The notes below the pieces were generated by a model. That model was not told the DNA's origin, made no database searches, and was given only the letters and a program-made list of their open reading frames with translations. This document shows, in pieces, positions 46,425 through 60,616 of a DNA stretch of 64,000 bases. This DNA comes from Phragmites australis (taxonomy: Eukaryota > Streptophyta > Magnoliopsida > Poales > Poaceae), in contig NC_084927.1 in the NCBI RefSeq assembly GCF_958298935.1, forward strand, positions 13,172,001 to 13,236,000, given 5' to 3'. Positions within the stretch are counted from its first letter, which is position 1. Each line of letters begins with the position of its first letter. The position numbers and the translations under genes were made by a program.

Positions 46425-46661
46425 CACTAAGTAAGAAATCATCAAAGGAGACACATCATTAATGATGACTCCTCAGTACGCGTCACTAATGCACTATTAG
46501 TGATAGATTTAGTGATAATCCGTCACTAATGTGTGGCCCTGGCTGGGACCCAGCTAGAATCTATTACTAATGGCCCCCTCCTATTAGTGACAGTGAGAGA
46601 ACGACTTGTCACTAAAGATAATAGTGACGGGTGTCCTTATAATCTGTCACTAATGATTGAT
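46425..46661 (+). mobile_element. Truncated CACTA 5' end (B2 copy)
   Basis: Same as 21809-22045, ending at the same CACTA/leader junction. Confidence 0.8.
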
Positions 46662-48039
46662 GTTGCAATGCGGTATTGGTTCCCGCAAACTTCATGACAA
46701 TATCGTCATTAATTGTTTGTCGATGATCATCCTACAATATTGTGAGTTATTCCCTCAAAATAGACTCTTTCGCATGCGATGCTTCTCCTGCCATGGTTAG
46801 TCAAAGATAAAAACAACGAAAGATAAATTATCCCTATCAACTACTAGGTGGTGGAGGTGAAGTCACACACTCTCAAGCGTCTTACAACGCTCTTTCAAGT
46901 GTTCTTACTAATCACCACAGTTGGCACAACCGGCGGTTAGTTCGTGATACCGTATCGGGTACGAGTGAGGTAGTTGCATGGGGAGAAACCGTTCTGATCG
47001 AGAGAAGGTATAGCTTGGACAGGAAATATTTTTTAGCAAGGAATGGCAATAATTGAAATCAGATTTGCAAAGCTGAATAAAAGTCCATAGTATTCGTCAC
47101 AGTTGCTGGCCCGAACACGTTCCTAGAACTAGCTCAAGCAAACCGTAAACTATAACAAACACAAGCACAATGGAATAAAATTAGCAATGCAAACTGATTC
47201 TCTCTTTTTTTTGCACTCTTTGTTTTCTTTTTTTTTTGCACTCTTTGTTTCTTCTTTTTTGGCACTCTTTGCTTCTTACTTTTTTTTTCTTTTTTTCGAA
47301 TGTGACACAAACTCAAAAACTTTTCTACCGCATTTTCTAAGACCATTGAGGTACGTGGGTCGTAAACTTTTTCTGGAGAGTAGGGGTATAAAGGTAATAA
47401 AAAGATACTCTCTCTGAACTTTGGCTACCTTTTGTTTCAGCTATCGAGTGATACTCGAACTTTGTCAAATGTTGCTCGATATGGTGAGTATGTAGGGTGT
47501 CCGAGAGTAGCCAGAAACAGATAGACTCCGACTAGGTAGTTGGAGTGACTGGTCGGGACCCCGAGTGGGTGGTCAGAGTGTCTGGTCGGGACCCCGAGTC
47601 GGAGGTCGGAATGCCTGGTCGGACCCGAGTGGGTGGTCGGAGCGACTAGTGGTCGAACACGAGTAGATGGTCGACTCGACCAGTGGTCGAACACGAGTAG
47701 ATGGCTAAAGCAACTTGATGGTCGACTCGACTAGTTATTGAACTCGAGTAGATAAACAATCTCAGCTATAGCAAATAAGGCTAGACCGAGATACACAACA
47801 ACTAAATAGCAAGACTCGACACTAGAAACTAAGATCACGATGACTTGACCAGCAACAAAGACATCGACGATGGACTCAAACTCAACAATTGCGAAGGCTC
47901 AAAGTGGTTTGGACAGCGGAAAAAACTAAGATATAAATATTTTTGTGGGGCAATTTTCTGGACTCTAGGTAATGGAAAATGACAAAACAAAGGGGATAAC
48001 TGAGATTACCTAACGGGCAACCGAGGCTCTGATACCACT
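46662..48039 (-). mobile_element. Retrotransposon leader fragment (B2 copy)
   Basis: Same as 22046-23432, with the primer binding site next to the LTR, the minisatellite (about 47502-47717) and a T-rich tract 9 bp shorter. Confidence 0.75.
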
Positions 48040-48954
48040 TGATGTGCGTTTGCCCGATCTTCCGAAGGGTAATATGATAAGTCGATTGGTGGAGCTTCGA
48101 TGTAGATGGTCCAAAGGCTGCGAACAGAACAAATCGAGAACCCTCGCAACCACTACACCACCACTTCATGGTTATGAACCATGCCAAGACGCAGTTGACC
48201 TCACCAAGAAGGCTTTTCCAGCAAGCGAATCGAGAACACAAGCAAAATAGGTAGATGCAATCTGAATATTGCTAATTTCAAATGAAGTACTCGAGTTGTG
48301 GTTCAACAAATTGATAAATGGTGAAACTGTCTAAAACAAAATAATCTAAACGAAACCCGAGCCTAAACTATGATGGCTACTATGTATATATAAAGGGATG
48401 TGAGGAGGTCAATCTAGGGTTGTGCAGACGTGGAAAGAGGCATACACAACGTGGACTCTGACCCCGACAAGATTACAAGACCCAATAGGGTCCAATACGG
48501 TGGCGCAGCATCTTATTTCTTTGATTGACTAAACTGTAAGGAATATTTGGTCGAGCTCATATTATTGGAATTGGCTCATCGTAAGCTTTCCAGAATATCC
48601 AAGATTTGCTAAAACGGACCACGTATGAGAGAGTTATGCCCGTTTTACTAACGTTTTATCCTGAGACTCGACCACAAACATGACTTCGACCATGACTAGA
48701 CCTCAGCCTCGAGTTCGAGTAGACTTAGCCTTCGAGGGGTGACATCTGGGTAAGGTTATAGTGTTTGTCCCACGTTCCTAAGCAATAAAATATCACAAGA
48801 ATTTAGTAGTAATCCATCAAAGGAAGCATAAATAGCAAGGAGCGAGTTCACCTAGTGGTCTAATTATCATGCACGTGCTCTTTTATTTGGACCTTGTATG
48901 ATTTGATGATTATTGGCGGTATTGATCGTATCCGAAGGAGCCATGGGCTCAACA
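48040..48954 (-). mobile_element. 5' LTR of truncated retrotransposon (A2 copy)
   Basis: 915 bp from TGATGTGCG to GGGCTCAACA, followed by TATGT at 48955-48959. One base difference from 23433-24347 seen by eye. Confidence 0.85.
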
Positions 48955-49450
48955 TATGTTGTCTTAAAACATCATGGTCATAGGATCATCTCAATTATTT
49001 CAAAATCTAGAGTAATTTCTCAAATAAAATTCAACTATAAATGGATTGGAGATGAAGTTACATACCTTGAAACACCTAGGACATGAGAAATCCACAAACT
49101 TTTAAAGCCCCAAGAACTAGGTGGTAAAAATGGTCACCATCGAGTAAGAACAAAGCTCCTCTCTATTGCGATCGAGATTGGAGAAGGAGAGAGTCACTGT
49201 TATATAGCTAAGATATCACTGCCGGCTTATACCACCAGCCAACAGTCATGTCATGCTAGCATTGGCGGTTGGTGGCTTTAACCAACGGTGATGATGGATT
49301 TAGGCATCACTGTCGGCTCAAACCATCGACCGACAGTGATGCCCCTTCACTGTCGGCTCATAAGCTACGATAATAGAATCTTCCCGTGTGACTTATGAAT
49401 TCACATCACTACTGGGCTATTAGAAATCAGTAGTAATAAGATAATATATA

Positions 49451-50600
49451 CACTACGTGAAAAACAGACAAAGGAGACACCACATAAGTGACGAGTCGTA
49501 ATATGACCCGTCACTTATGATAAAAGTGACGGGTCGTAGTTGTGACCCGTCACTAATGCCAGTCATTGGTGACGGGTGAAAACTTGACCCATCACCAATG
49601 ACAACTCATCACTCACAGGTCATCGTAGGCCAGTGATTGCTGACGGGTCAAGTTTTGACCATCACCAATGACTAACTCATCGGTAACGGGTCTCATAGGC
49701 CTGTCATAAGTGAAGGGTCGAGTTATGACCCGTCACTAATGACGTTATTGAGAAATACAGAAAAATGATCCAAACATTGCAAAAAAAATTATTTTTATTT
49801 TATTTTTCTTTTATTTTTTCTCACTTCAGAAGCACACTAGAATATGAACCATTGTACATTTCTGCTCAAGTTTGATGTAAGGGGTAACGGCTATGGACAC
49901 AAACGCTCATTCCGAAAAAGGTGCAGATACTTCCAGAGGCGAGAACTCAATCTTTCAAGATGCTTTAGGCCTAAAAAAATTCGTCGAACCTGACATGGTC
50001 GGGGAGAAACGGATGTAACTTTTTCTGTAGATGTTCGGAGAGTCAAAAAACATCAAAATCAGAGTCCGTATGCAAAAGTTATGACCATTTAACCGAAGGC
50101 ACTCTGAGTCAACTGGTTTTTATGTCTATTGTAAAATTAACATTGGTGACGGGTCCTAACTGTGACCCATTATGACTTGTAATAAGTGATGGGTCACAGT
50201 TGTGACCTCTCACTTATGACCCTCGTCAAAATAGTTAAAATGATCTTTTATCCGAGTCCCTTCAGGACGCACGCGAGGTTGAGGTGGTTAGGCAGCTATG
50301 CGCTTGAGGGGCCGTCGCGAGTTTGATTCCCACGGAATGCACATTCTAAAAATATCCTGCAAAATAGGTAGAGACTCGTGGCGAGTGGTGATGGGCCTGA
50401 GTTGGATTGACTTGGGGATAAGCCAATGACCTTAATAAGTGACGGATCAAGTTTTAATCCATCACCAATGATCTTATTGGTGATGGATTCTTACCCGTCA
50501 CTTATTATATGTCATCAGTGACGCGTTCGGGGTGACAGATGCGAAACCTATCACCTATGACGGTTATGACCTGTCACCTTTGTCTATTTTTCACGTAGTG
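49451..50600. mobile_element. Non-autonomous CACTA (TSD ATA), A2 copy
   Basis: Same element and site as 24844-25993. Most of the base differences between the two recent copies fall in this element. A tRNA-like module is at 50277-50343. Confidence 0.9.
50277..50343 (+). other. tRNA-like module (A2 CACTA)
   Basis: Identical to the module at 25670-25736. Confidence 0.45.
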
Positions 50601-50626
50601 ATAAGAACTATTTTATAGTAGTGGCT

Positions 50627-52480
50627 TGCTTTAGTAGCATTGGGGAATGTGGGCATGGTGGAAGCTGATCCAATGTTGAACAGATTGCTAGATTGTACAA
50701 GTTATGGTTGCTGGCGATTCTTCTGCGACACCACCGATTTAGTGCTAAAAAAGTAACAGTCAAGATCAAAATGATGATGTTGGAAAAGCATTGTACCCCG
50801 CTCTCTCTGTTCTAGTATTGAGCAAGTAAGGGTCAAGATCCGATCACAATAGCGATGGCATATTTTCCGCTTCATCTGTTGGTGTCTAAAATGTGATCTA
50901 TTTTGACCAATGGAGTAATTAATAATCATATGACTCGTTCCTGATCCACAAATTGGCTTCATCCTCATTTGCGTACGATTCTACTTCTCCTCGTCGCTAG
51001 CTCCTCCGACGTTCCGACTGCCAACTTCCTAGATACTACGTTGGTTGGCAGGAAGGGTAGCATTTTGTCCATTTGGACGTGAGGAGTGGCAAATTAATGG
51101 TCAATCTCTTTTCTCCCTTACTGACTTGTAAAACATCTTGATGGCACCCCTCTTCAATCTGCTCTGGACCCTAGCTTGATCGCAACAATAGAACTCCGTA
51201 ATCAAATTCTATTTCCAATCTCTTGAATTGAGCCAAATTAAGGCTGTTTGTGACATTGTTGATTGAATCAGAACAAAACTGAGAAGATGTCACTAAGTTC
51301 AAATGAACGTATTATATTTCGTAACAAGACTGGAAAAACTATGCGCATTATTATATTGACGGCGAGAAGCACATGGGTGTCTGTCGCCCCCTCCATTCTA
51401 GTATTGATGGGTTCTTAGAATGCAGCCGCCGGCAGTTAGCATGCAAGTACCGGTCAAGATCCAATCACAATGTGGGCGGCACATTTTTTGAATATAAGCG
51501 CTTAATTTGTCGATGTCTAAGACGTGATCGATCTATGTTAGAACAGATAGACCAATGGAGTAATGATCGGAAGACTTGTTTCTCATCCAAGTACAAAATG
51601 GCGTTTATCCTCATCTGCGTACAATTCCCCAGCGTGTTCAGCTCCACGCGTTCCGACTCCGCCGGCCATTCGTGTTGGCTTCGTCTTCCTGGACATCATC
51701 ACCCTCAACGACCTCGTGGTCCTCGTGGGTGTCACGTGTCGCTCACCGCACGCCAATGTCACACTGCAGTTATGCTTTTCGAGAAGCAAACTATATTAGC
51801 CCCCGTCATGACAGTGATGCATGCGACTGCGCTCACTTGTACGAGATAAATATCAGGATCATAAGACACGCGAGCTCACATATCTTGACGATCGAATTGA
51901 TGGGATGACCACTTAATTTCGTGCTAATTAAGCTTTAACGAACAGGTAGCAAGTAATGGTCAAAATCAAAACATAATGACGACCGAAAAATATTGCATCC
52001 TGCTCACTCCATACAAGTATATGGATGGGTTCTTAGCAGCCGGTAGTTATGATTTCGTGACCGGAGGGAGTAAGTTAATGAATTGGACAATGACATATTT
52101 TCTACTACCTCCAAATCCGAAATATAAAAGTCTATTTATGTTTGTTCTAAGTCAAACTTTTTTAGCTTTGATCTTCAATAACTCAAAAATCATATAGATT
52201 GATATCATAAGGTTGTGTTACTAAATTCATGATAAAAATATTTTCATAATATACAACTCTTTCTACTTGAAATAATATATATTTTTTCATAGATATTATT
52301 AGTCAAATTAAAGTGTCATATTTGAGACTGTGTGGATGTCCTAATAGACTTATATATAGGCATCATTCCATATTTTTCTATTGCCACATCAACATTTTTT
52401 TGGAAGTTTCACTGCTCCTTAGTTTTTAAATTAGACGATACTATATATTTGTAACTAATAAAATCCACCAATACCTAGTT
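50627..52480. other. Module A2 flank, no intact gene
   Basis: Copy of 26020-27873, with the GC3-rich fragment at 51627-51782 and the MITE at 52105-52362. Confidence 0.5.
52105..52362. mobile_element. Stowaway-like MITE, degenerate (A2 copy)
   Basis: Same as 27498-27755. Confidence 0.45.
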
Positions 52481-53158
52481 CTAATTTAATTTTGGCCAAC
52501 CAGATCAATGTCCAGATGTTTTGCATTTTTTAAACAATTTCCAGTATTCTTCTTTTCCTAGGAATTATAGTAGGTTTCCCATGGACTTTTAATATATATT
52601 AGATTATTACCACAACATGTTCTTAATTCGTTATCATTTTTGTGAGTGTGTAAAGATTTAAAAAATTAACCATCGTTTTTGCCCTAAAGTTATGTATTGT
52701 ATCTTTAAAAAGTTACCATGATAAAATTTGAACCTACAATTGGCTGTGTGGTAAAACCAAACTTTATGTCATTTGTACCCTAAATATCATCCGTAGTTTC
52801 ACTCTCACAATTTCAAATTTTACCATCACAACATGAGTGTGTTCAAAATGTACCATACTTTACAGCCTGAGTCGTCATCGACAACTTTAACATATTGCCA
52901 CGTTATATTTGGAATTTACCATTAGTTCATAAAATTGGTTCAGTCTGATTGTGGCCCCAACCATTGAAATGTGCTTGACATTGCGTCGTCCTCACCAAGG
53001 GAAACAAACAGCTCTGCTTCCTACTTTTCTTTCTTTGTGGTGAGACCTGCAAGTTGCTTTCCAATTAACCGGTCTGAATAGAAACGTGGTAGACCATCTG
53101 AATGGACTGAAAACACTAATCACTTTATGGATAATACCTTCTCTATGCCTAGTTTAGT
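52481..53158. other. AT-rich spacer (C2), no gene
   Basis: Copy of 27874-28555 with one visible base difference; nothing recognisable. Confidence 0.4.
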
Positions 53159-53469
53159 TGAAGAATATACTGTCAAATGTCCATGCTCCATGGTGAGAGC
53201 TTTGTCAGTGGACAAGATGAAGCTGGCCGATGGACAATATGTTGGTTGACATAGCTAATGTACAAGTAATGCTCAATGAAGTGCCAATTCCTTCTGCACG
53301 AGCTTTCTAGCTATAGGATGGTTGTTGGTGCTGATGAGATGGTTCATGAGAAAATTGCACACTCACACATGTCTGCCATAGCCCGTATGATAGATATCAA
53401 GTTAGAATACAATATGTTTATTTCCTGCTATGATGATCTGTTAGAGCTAATAAAGGGAGCAGCAACTGC
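53159..53469 (+). pseudogene. TNP2 N-terminal relic (C2 copy)
   Basis: Same relic as in C1, but 93 bp coding for most of the cysteine-rich domain are missing between CCATG and GTGAGAG. It continues with VVGADEMVHEKIAHSHMSA and LEYNMFISCYDDLLELI. Confidence 0.7.
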
Positions 53470-53722
53470 TTGGTGGAAAAACTATGTACAAGAGCACTGG
53501 TGGTGTGCCACATGGGCGTCTTGCAATAGGACATGGTGCTATAAGAAAGGTTGATGTTCTTATTTCTACCAAAGAAAGCAATATTAGACCAGCAACCTCC
53601 CTTTCCTACCGAACTATCCTTCAAGATAATCAGCGATTGGCGCGCCAAACTGTAGAAATCGTTCAGTGTTATGAATCTGAAACAATCATCAATAGGGGAC
53701 TTGCTGCTTGTGATGACTCCTC
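53470..53722 (+). pseudogene. TnpA-like C-terminal relic (C2 copy)
   Basis: One open frame from 53484 gives GGVPHGRLAIGHGAIRK, SNIRPATSLSYRT and LQDNQRLARQ up to the CACTA insertion at 53723. It is less damaged than in C1. Confidence 0.5.
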
Positions 53723-54088
53723 TACTACTACAGAACTATTCAAAAGTAGCAACATATCAGTGCCGGTTGTACAGGAACCATCACTAAAAATGTATCAGTG
53801 CCAATTCTTAACCTCCCGCGTCTGAATACTGATGTTGCACTAAAAACCGACACTGATATGGACTATCAGTGCTAGTTCTAGTCACAACTGGCACTGATAA
53901 ATCATCCGGACCAAAAATTTCAATCCATTCTAATTTTGTCTCGACCAAACGTCCGGCTCCAATTATTAGTGTCGGTTCTATTCACAAGCGGCTCTGATAG
54001 TCTCTATGGATCTGATATTTTGTTTCTATCTGATTTTAGCTCGATCAAGTCCGACTCATCTAGATATTTTTCTTGGCTCAAGTCCAAT

Positions 54089-54152
<64 letters not shown>

Positions 54153-55150
54153 ACTCTGTCTCTCTCTCTCTCTCTCGTTGCCCATCACCCCTCTCAGATC
54201 TCGATCTCTCTCTCTCTTTCTTGTACTTCGTCCCACCGCTGGCCTCCTCCCCTCCCCATCCCTTTCTTCCTCCTCCGCCAGCCCCTCCCTACTGACCTCC
54301 TCCCCTCCTCATCCCTCATCGCCAGCCATCGCATGGGGCAGTAGGATCCTCCTCGTGAGCAGTGGGATCCAGTGTGTAGGCAGTCGTTGACCATGTGGTA
54401 GAGGGCCCCCCTAAGCAGCGGGCACAAAGGCCGAAGGTCTAGGTCATGTGGGAGTCCGTTGTGCTAAGGTTTGTGGCACAGGATGTGGGCATCTGTCGTC
54501 GACCACGTCGCCATGCTGAAGTTCGAACTCGGTGTCCGCCACGCTGGGCGTGACTACAGCCCTGGCCATGGTAGCCGGTGGGGGCTCTAGTGGGCAGCCA
54601 CCACCTCCTAGAGGTCCAACGTGCGTAGGCCGGAGCTCCACAGGCACGGTGATAACCCTAGCGCCCTCCAAGTCCTACATGCATGAGATTCATCCAGTTG
54701 ATTTGTTCTTTGTTGTGTTCACGAGATGAGATGAGATGCGATGAGTACTGCATGCATGCATCATCCAGTTCACGCACTAACAATGAAATGTTCTTGAGTT
54801 GAGATGCATGAGATGAGTACTAAAATGTTCAAAATAACATGAATGAGATGGATGAGATGAGTCGATTTGAGCATACTGTGGCTGTGGTGGTAGCAGGAGC
54901 ATGACTATGGTGGTGGTGGTGGGAGCAGTAGCCGAGCCAACTCTTTCGAGCTACCTTGTTTATTTTTTGGCTCAGGAACCTATTTCATTGCCAGTTGGAG
55001 GCATGAACTGGCACTGAAAATAACTTTCAATGTCAGTTTTAGACCCGACACTGATAGTCATTGACTATTAGTACCGAGTAAGGAGTGACAGTTGAAAAAT
55101 GGCACTAAAGCCATCTTCAACCGGTACTCTTATGCCTTTTTGCTGTAGTG
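53723..55150. mobile_element. Non-autonomous CACTA (TSD CTC), C2 copy
   Basis: TACTACTACAGAAC to TTTTTGCTGTAGTG, flanked by CTC (53720-53722 and 55151-55153). (CT)n tracts at 54091-54149 and 54160-54176. GC-rich core (54350-54660) unidentified. Confidence 0.82.
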
Positions 55151-55153
55151 CTC

Positions 55154-55729
55154 GCTTTTCTATCTTCATATAATATATTTTTGTATGACGTGTACAAATG
55201 ATTCTATGTTGTCCATAGTTGCTTTATGTAAGAAATGGAATGGAACTGCCACGTGGTGTAACTCTCTTAACTATCCTTTGTGTTGAAGAGCAAGTAACTC
55301 CCTTGACTAGCATAAATGTAGAGGGTACTACTTGAAAATGAGCAGATGATAACACTTTTTTAGATATCTTCATCAGGCTTCTCCTACTTGCTTCGACTAT
55401 ACTTGTCGAAATGCTTGACTTTATGTAGAGTGCAAGTATGATATGAATTAATATTTGTATTTCTAATGAGTTGTGTGTTGTATGATGTGACTGGTGGCTA
55501 CAAGTGCTTAATCACTAAACTATGTGTTATGTGCAATTTGTGGTTTGTATGCGGTACCAAATGGACATTTCGGTGGAAACTATATATCAGAACAAAACCT
55601 GACAAAATGCATCTAGTCAAGGAAAAAATCAATAAAGGAAAAGTCAACAAAACCAGATGGTACCTATCCAACGAGGGAAAGTCAACAAATCCTGACGGTA
55701 TGCACCCAGTCAAGGAAGAAAACCATCCG
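55154..55729 (+). other. Continuation of the C2 CACTA relic with 40-bp repeats
   Basis: Copy of 30656-31232. The 40-bp units (about 55595-55725) are better preserved here. Confidence 0.45.
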
Positions 55730-58700
55730 TGTAACACCATATGTTTTAGCATTTAGAAAATATCCAAAATTCACTCTTGTTTCAAAAATTCTTAATAATT
55801 AAACCAACCTAAAATTCAAGAAATATATATGTGTGTATGTATATTCTTATGTTCATATATACATGTATATTATTATTGGACTATGAATTCTAAAATTCAA
55901 TAGAGTCAATTTCTAAATTTAAACCCTACATTAATTTAACTCATTGTTTCCTTGTGTGGCGATTCGAATTTGAATTATCCCCAAATTAACTTGATCAACT
56001 CAAATTTGAATGTCTCTCAAATTCAAATCGCAATCTTGATTCAATTCAGATAAAATCCAATTAAATTCAAATATTTGAATTCAATCCTCTAGCTAATATT
56101 TGGGCTTCAATTTCAAATACAAATACATCTTAATTCAAATAAACTTATTTGAATTAGTTCCAAATCATATCCAAAGCTAGATTAATTCAAATCCTCATTG
56201 AGTTTCGTATTCGAATGCAACTCTAATCATTCGAGGTCTTTTCAAACGCTTTCCAGTTCAATCGCTTTGTGAATTCAAATCTTGTTTCAAATTCAAATCT
56301 CATATTCAAATTCTTGTTCCAATGTTATGTCAATTATAATTTGAATTCAATTTGAATTACCCCAACTTAATTCAAATTCAAGTTATTTATTTTGAATCAT
56401 CATAATCGTTCACAAATTCAAATACATTTAATTTCAATTATTCCAAGTCCAGTATCAAATTCAAATACATTATTAAATTTAACATCCAAATTTTCTCTCT
56501 CTCTTAACATATTTTCTCATCTCTCTATGTTCTTTCTCACTCTATCTGATATCTCTCTCTGGTGCCACTTGAAGCACGGTAGCAAAAGTCCACTGTCGCT
56601 GCTCTGCCTCCCTTTCACACCATAGCAGCAACAGCATCGGCCGTCACCTCTCTCCCTCTAATATTTTCACCGGGAAGCAAAAGCCATCTTCTTCTCCTCT
56701 GCTCCTTTCTCTTCCCTCTCCTCGCAAAAGGTCATCCACACGCCATAGAAAAAAACATAGAGTACCACGTAGCCACGCTGCCAAACACCCTGTAACATCA
56801 GCAGCAATGCAGCCTGCACCGTCTGAGCTTGCATGCACCGTCATCCACCACATCATAGGCATTGCATCACCGCACAACGGCATTCCACCACTTCTCCCTC
56901 CTCCACTCTTTTCTCCACCCATACGAGGCTGGCACCATGGTGCCTCCTCCCTTGGCCTGTCTCCCCAACCACCTTTGGCCACTTGCCATGGCCAATCACC
57001 AGCCACTTGCCCTAGCCGCGCCCATCTCCTCCCTTCCCCACTCTACCGCCATTTTATGCGCCTAGGCTGCATCGTCCAACGCGTGTTGTCGCTCGGCCGC
57101 GTCATGCTGCGCACGACACTGCCAAGCCAATAGTCCAGCTAGCATGCACATCGTGTAATTAGCTGACCCTTCCTCGCTGAGCCGCTATGCAATCCATGAT
57201 CATGTGTGCCATTGCTCTGCTGCACCCCAGCTCTCTCGCTAATGAGCCCTGGCTCCATCTCACAATAGCACACTGCACCTCCCTCTCTCTCCCAGCAGTC
57301 ATGTGCACGTAGACACCCACACATCCCCTTGTGCCACTGGCTCGCGCCTCGAGCCACCGCCACCACAATGGAGCCCACCGCTCTGCTCCTCTAACCCGAG
57401 CCAGCCTCCCTGTGCTTCGTCATGCCCTAGTGCATGCTGTCGCATCATGCCACACTGCTCCACCGCTTGGCTGAGAAGTTTCGGCCGGCCACCACCTCGC
57501 ATCTTAAACAGCCACCAGACCGAAGAGACTGCCATCGCTAGCTCTCGCCCTCTCTTCCTCCCATTCCTACTTCTCCGCCAACGCGTCGCAGCTAGCTCCC
57601 CAGGCCGACCATCTCCCTCTCTGGTCGGCCACCTCCACCACCCTCCAGCCTCTAGCCTCTCTGGCCCCCTCTCTCCACGGTCGCCCCTCCCTCTCTCCCT
57701 CCACCTCTCTTTGTCCCTGTGAAACCAGCCTTATCGTCTAGCATCTCCCCCTCTCAAACTATTTGGTGGGCCCCACATGCCATACAGGCCACCTATCCAC
57801 CGGTTTATCCACAATGGACCAGCCCACCGAGCTCCCCTCTAGACCACCGACCGTGGGTCGCGTTCACCGTATAGTCACTCCATCAGCCCACACAACCGAT
57901 GCACCATGGACTCTCATCCCAAACTCCCTCTAGTTGACAACTTCATGGACCAAGTCCATGGAATAATAATCCCTCTTTCTTTTTCCAAAAATTATCATTT
58001 CCAACAAATCTTCCTATGGCCATATCTTCTCTATTTTAACTCCGATCTCGGTGATTCTTTCGCTAATATTCCTCTAAATTTATAGTATACCTCCCTGACA
58101 AATCATGTAATTTTGGGGGCTCTCGTAATTTTCTCCTCCAATATTTATTTTTGTGTCATAGTGTTTAACCTAGAATAGATTTTGTCGTTAGTAAATAAAG
58201 TTAACTTTATATAGTTCAATAATTATGCTACATTATAATGGTAGTTTATTCGCATATGTTAACCTAGCTTAAGTATAGGTTTAATCCTTATGTTAATTAA
58301 AGAATAGTTTTTAGAATAACTAAAGAATTGATCTTTTAATAAATATTTACAAGTAGATTGTTATTTTATGCTATAGGTTATACATTAATCTTAGTTTAAT
58401 TAATGTAATAAGGTTAACCAGTGTAGCTAATAAATAAATACCAGTCATTAGAATATAATAGAATAATTTAACATTGGTAATTAATTAATTAAAAATCCTT
58501 TTATAAGCAAATATGAGATTTAAAGAATAATTTAACCTAGTTAATTAATTACATTCATGCTTTTATGAATAAAATATATCTTAATTAGAGTGGCAATTAA
58601 AAAACACTAGATAATTAAGATTAATTACAAGATAACCTTAGTTTAGTGTTATAGATTAGAATATTAATTCGACCCTTAAGCACATATAATCACCTAGACT

Positions 58701-60611
58701 TACATATATATTCATACATGCACACACACATATAGATGTAAGTATCACATATCTTTATGTCTGTACACATGCACTCACCTACACATAGAAACTCTAATTA
58801 TCGCTTCTCGCAATTAAGCTATTAGACGCTAATCGTCAATAGTAATTTGATTGGGCTTTCTCTTAAGTTAATAAAACAACTAGGCTAACAACTTGACCAA
58901 GCTTTACTAAATGACCCTGCTAGACTATGTGTTCGTTTCGCATAACTAAGAGTGGCTGATCGTCTTTCCATTAGGTTAGCTTTCGTTGTTTTTCCTGTAG
59001 GTCTTCTTTCGCTTTGGCGTTTTCTTTTGTTTTATTCTGTATTCCTCTACTTAGTTGTTGTGCTTTTTTGTTGTTAATCTATGTAGGCTTGGAGTCAAAA
59101 ATCTAAGCAAGGATGCGAAGAAGGAACTGGAGTCAAGAACTAATGATGAAGAACCCAAGAGACTCGAATGACAAGACTAATCAATGGTTGACCTTCATCA
59201 ACGAAAGTCCTATCTCCTTGATCATTTTGAGCTCATGTTTTGCAATAACTAATTGATCAACTTAAAATATGACTTAATATCATATGTGATATGTATTATA
59301 CTATTTTAAACTTCTTGCGGTAGTTACATCCTATCAAAGAATTATCATGCCTTAAATGTCTTATCCAGAATACATATCACCCTAGGATTTACATGTTATT
59401 ATCTATATTTACATTGAGCAAAGCCATGATATCTAGCACGCTTAGGATGGAATACACCACTTCAGAAATGTTGCTTGTGGAATACATCTCTTCGGAGATG
59501 TCGCTAGTGGAATACGTCTCTTCGGAGACGCATTTAATCATTTCAACTCATAAGCCATGAATCTTTGGTGAGTGTGGAATCTTTGATGTCATGTGGGATA
59601 TGGCGGGTGGTGTGTAAAATAGGTGAAAACTATTTTGGCGGGGGTTGGATGAGTAGTTCTCTAGTGAGGATGCTCCCAAGAGTTACCCAACTGTAATAAT
59701 TGCAAAGTGAAGATACCTACCCTAGCCGTATAAGTACCGAATCATTGTGCCATTATGTTAAGCTACAACCATACGTCCTATATGGGTAGAACTTGATCTC
59801 ACACCCTATTAGCTGAGCTCATTGCCCACCCTAGAGGCAGGGGTCCAACGGGAGCTCAGAAAAAGTCTCGTTACTGTGTGCAGTATGAGAGCTGGCAGGC
59901 GACATTGCAGTGTCTATCGAGTCGCGATTAATCCAATGCTCCAGAGCCCTAATTTCTTTCCCATGGGTGGATTGTGTAGCAACATGATCGATGGGTATGG
60001 GATATCGGTATGATTCGCTCCTCCACTTACAACGGTTGGAGGTTAAGCATATCATATGGGTACAATGTACAACCTCTACAGAGTCTAAATCTATTCGAAT
60101 AGCCATGTCCACAATCATGGACATGCGAAGCAATGACCTCATTGATTAGACTTGGGGTGTGAGGGTCTTTGATGAGTGAGTGTGCGGACTAGATGTCCGT
60201 GTGATGATATTGTTGGCTCAATCCGCTAGGAGCTGTGTTGTACTAGAGGTACACCAGACACAATGACAAGAACTGCGGAGTGATGTATATCCCCTCCTAG
60301 GATCGAAAACTTCTAGATAAAGCTCAACCCAGATGAAGTTAAAGAGAATAATTCTAAAGTCGCATCTGCACCTGAGTTACCTATGGCATTAGGTTGTTCC
60401 GCTTTGTATTGTTTTATTCCGCTATAGGCTCTTCTTCCTGGATGATTTGTCATGGATCCTAATCCATAAGATCATCGTATATTCTGTTCTGGTAATTATT
60501 TTATTCGAAGTATGTACTTGATATCATTCAATTGAATTCTGTGCGTATTAGGTACTTGATCGAAGGACTGATACACGAGGCACAGGGCAACCTGAGGTCG
60601 GGGTCCTCACA
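55730..60611 (+). mobile_element. Putative giant solo LTR, 4882 bp (C2 copy)
   Basis: TGTAACACCATATG to GTCGGGGTCCTCACA. AACTG follows at 60612-60616; the left copy has decayed to ATCCG. It is uninterrupted and shows the empty sites of the two insertions found in C1. The interior is AATTCAAAT-rich, then C-rich, then AT-rich, without gag, pol or primer binding site. Confidence 0.62.
59449..59538 (+). repeat. Three 30-bp tandem units with UUCG-loop hairpins (C2)
   Basis: ACATCTCTTCGGAGATGT (59484-59501) and ACGTCTCTTCGGAGACGC (59514-59531). Compared with C1, one stem pair changes from A-T to G-C on both sides together. Confidence 0.75.
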
Positions 60612-60616
60612 AACTG

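Larger units (their letters stand above)
48960..50623 (-). mobile_element. 5' end fragment of the large CACTA (A2 copy)
   Basis: Same as 24353-26016, ending TATTTTATAGTAGTG and followed by GCT. Confidence 0.85.
45525..53193. repeat. Segmental duplication copy 2 (near-identical to 20909-28586)
   Basis: Contains B2 and A2 in the same order as B1-A1: flank, truncated CACTA start, retro leader, LTR, large-CACTA 5' end with nested CACTA, flank and MITE. The offset is 24616 bp up to the T-rich indel and 24607 bp after it. Confidence 0.9.
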
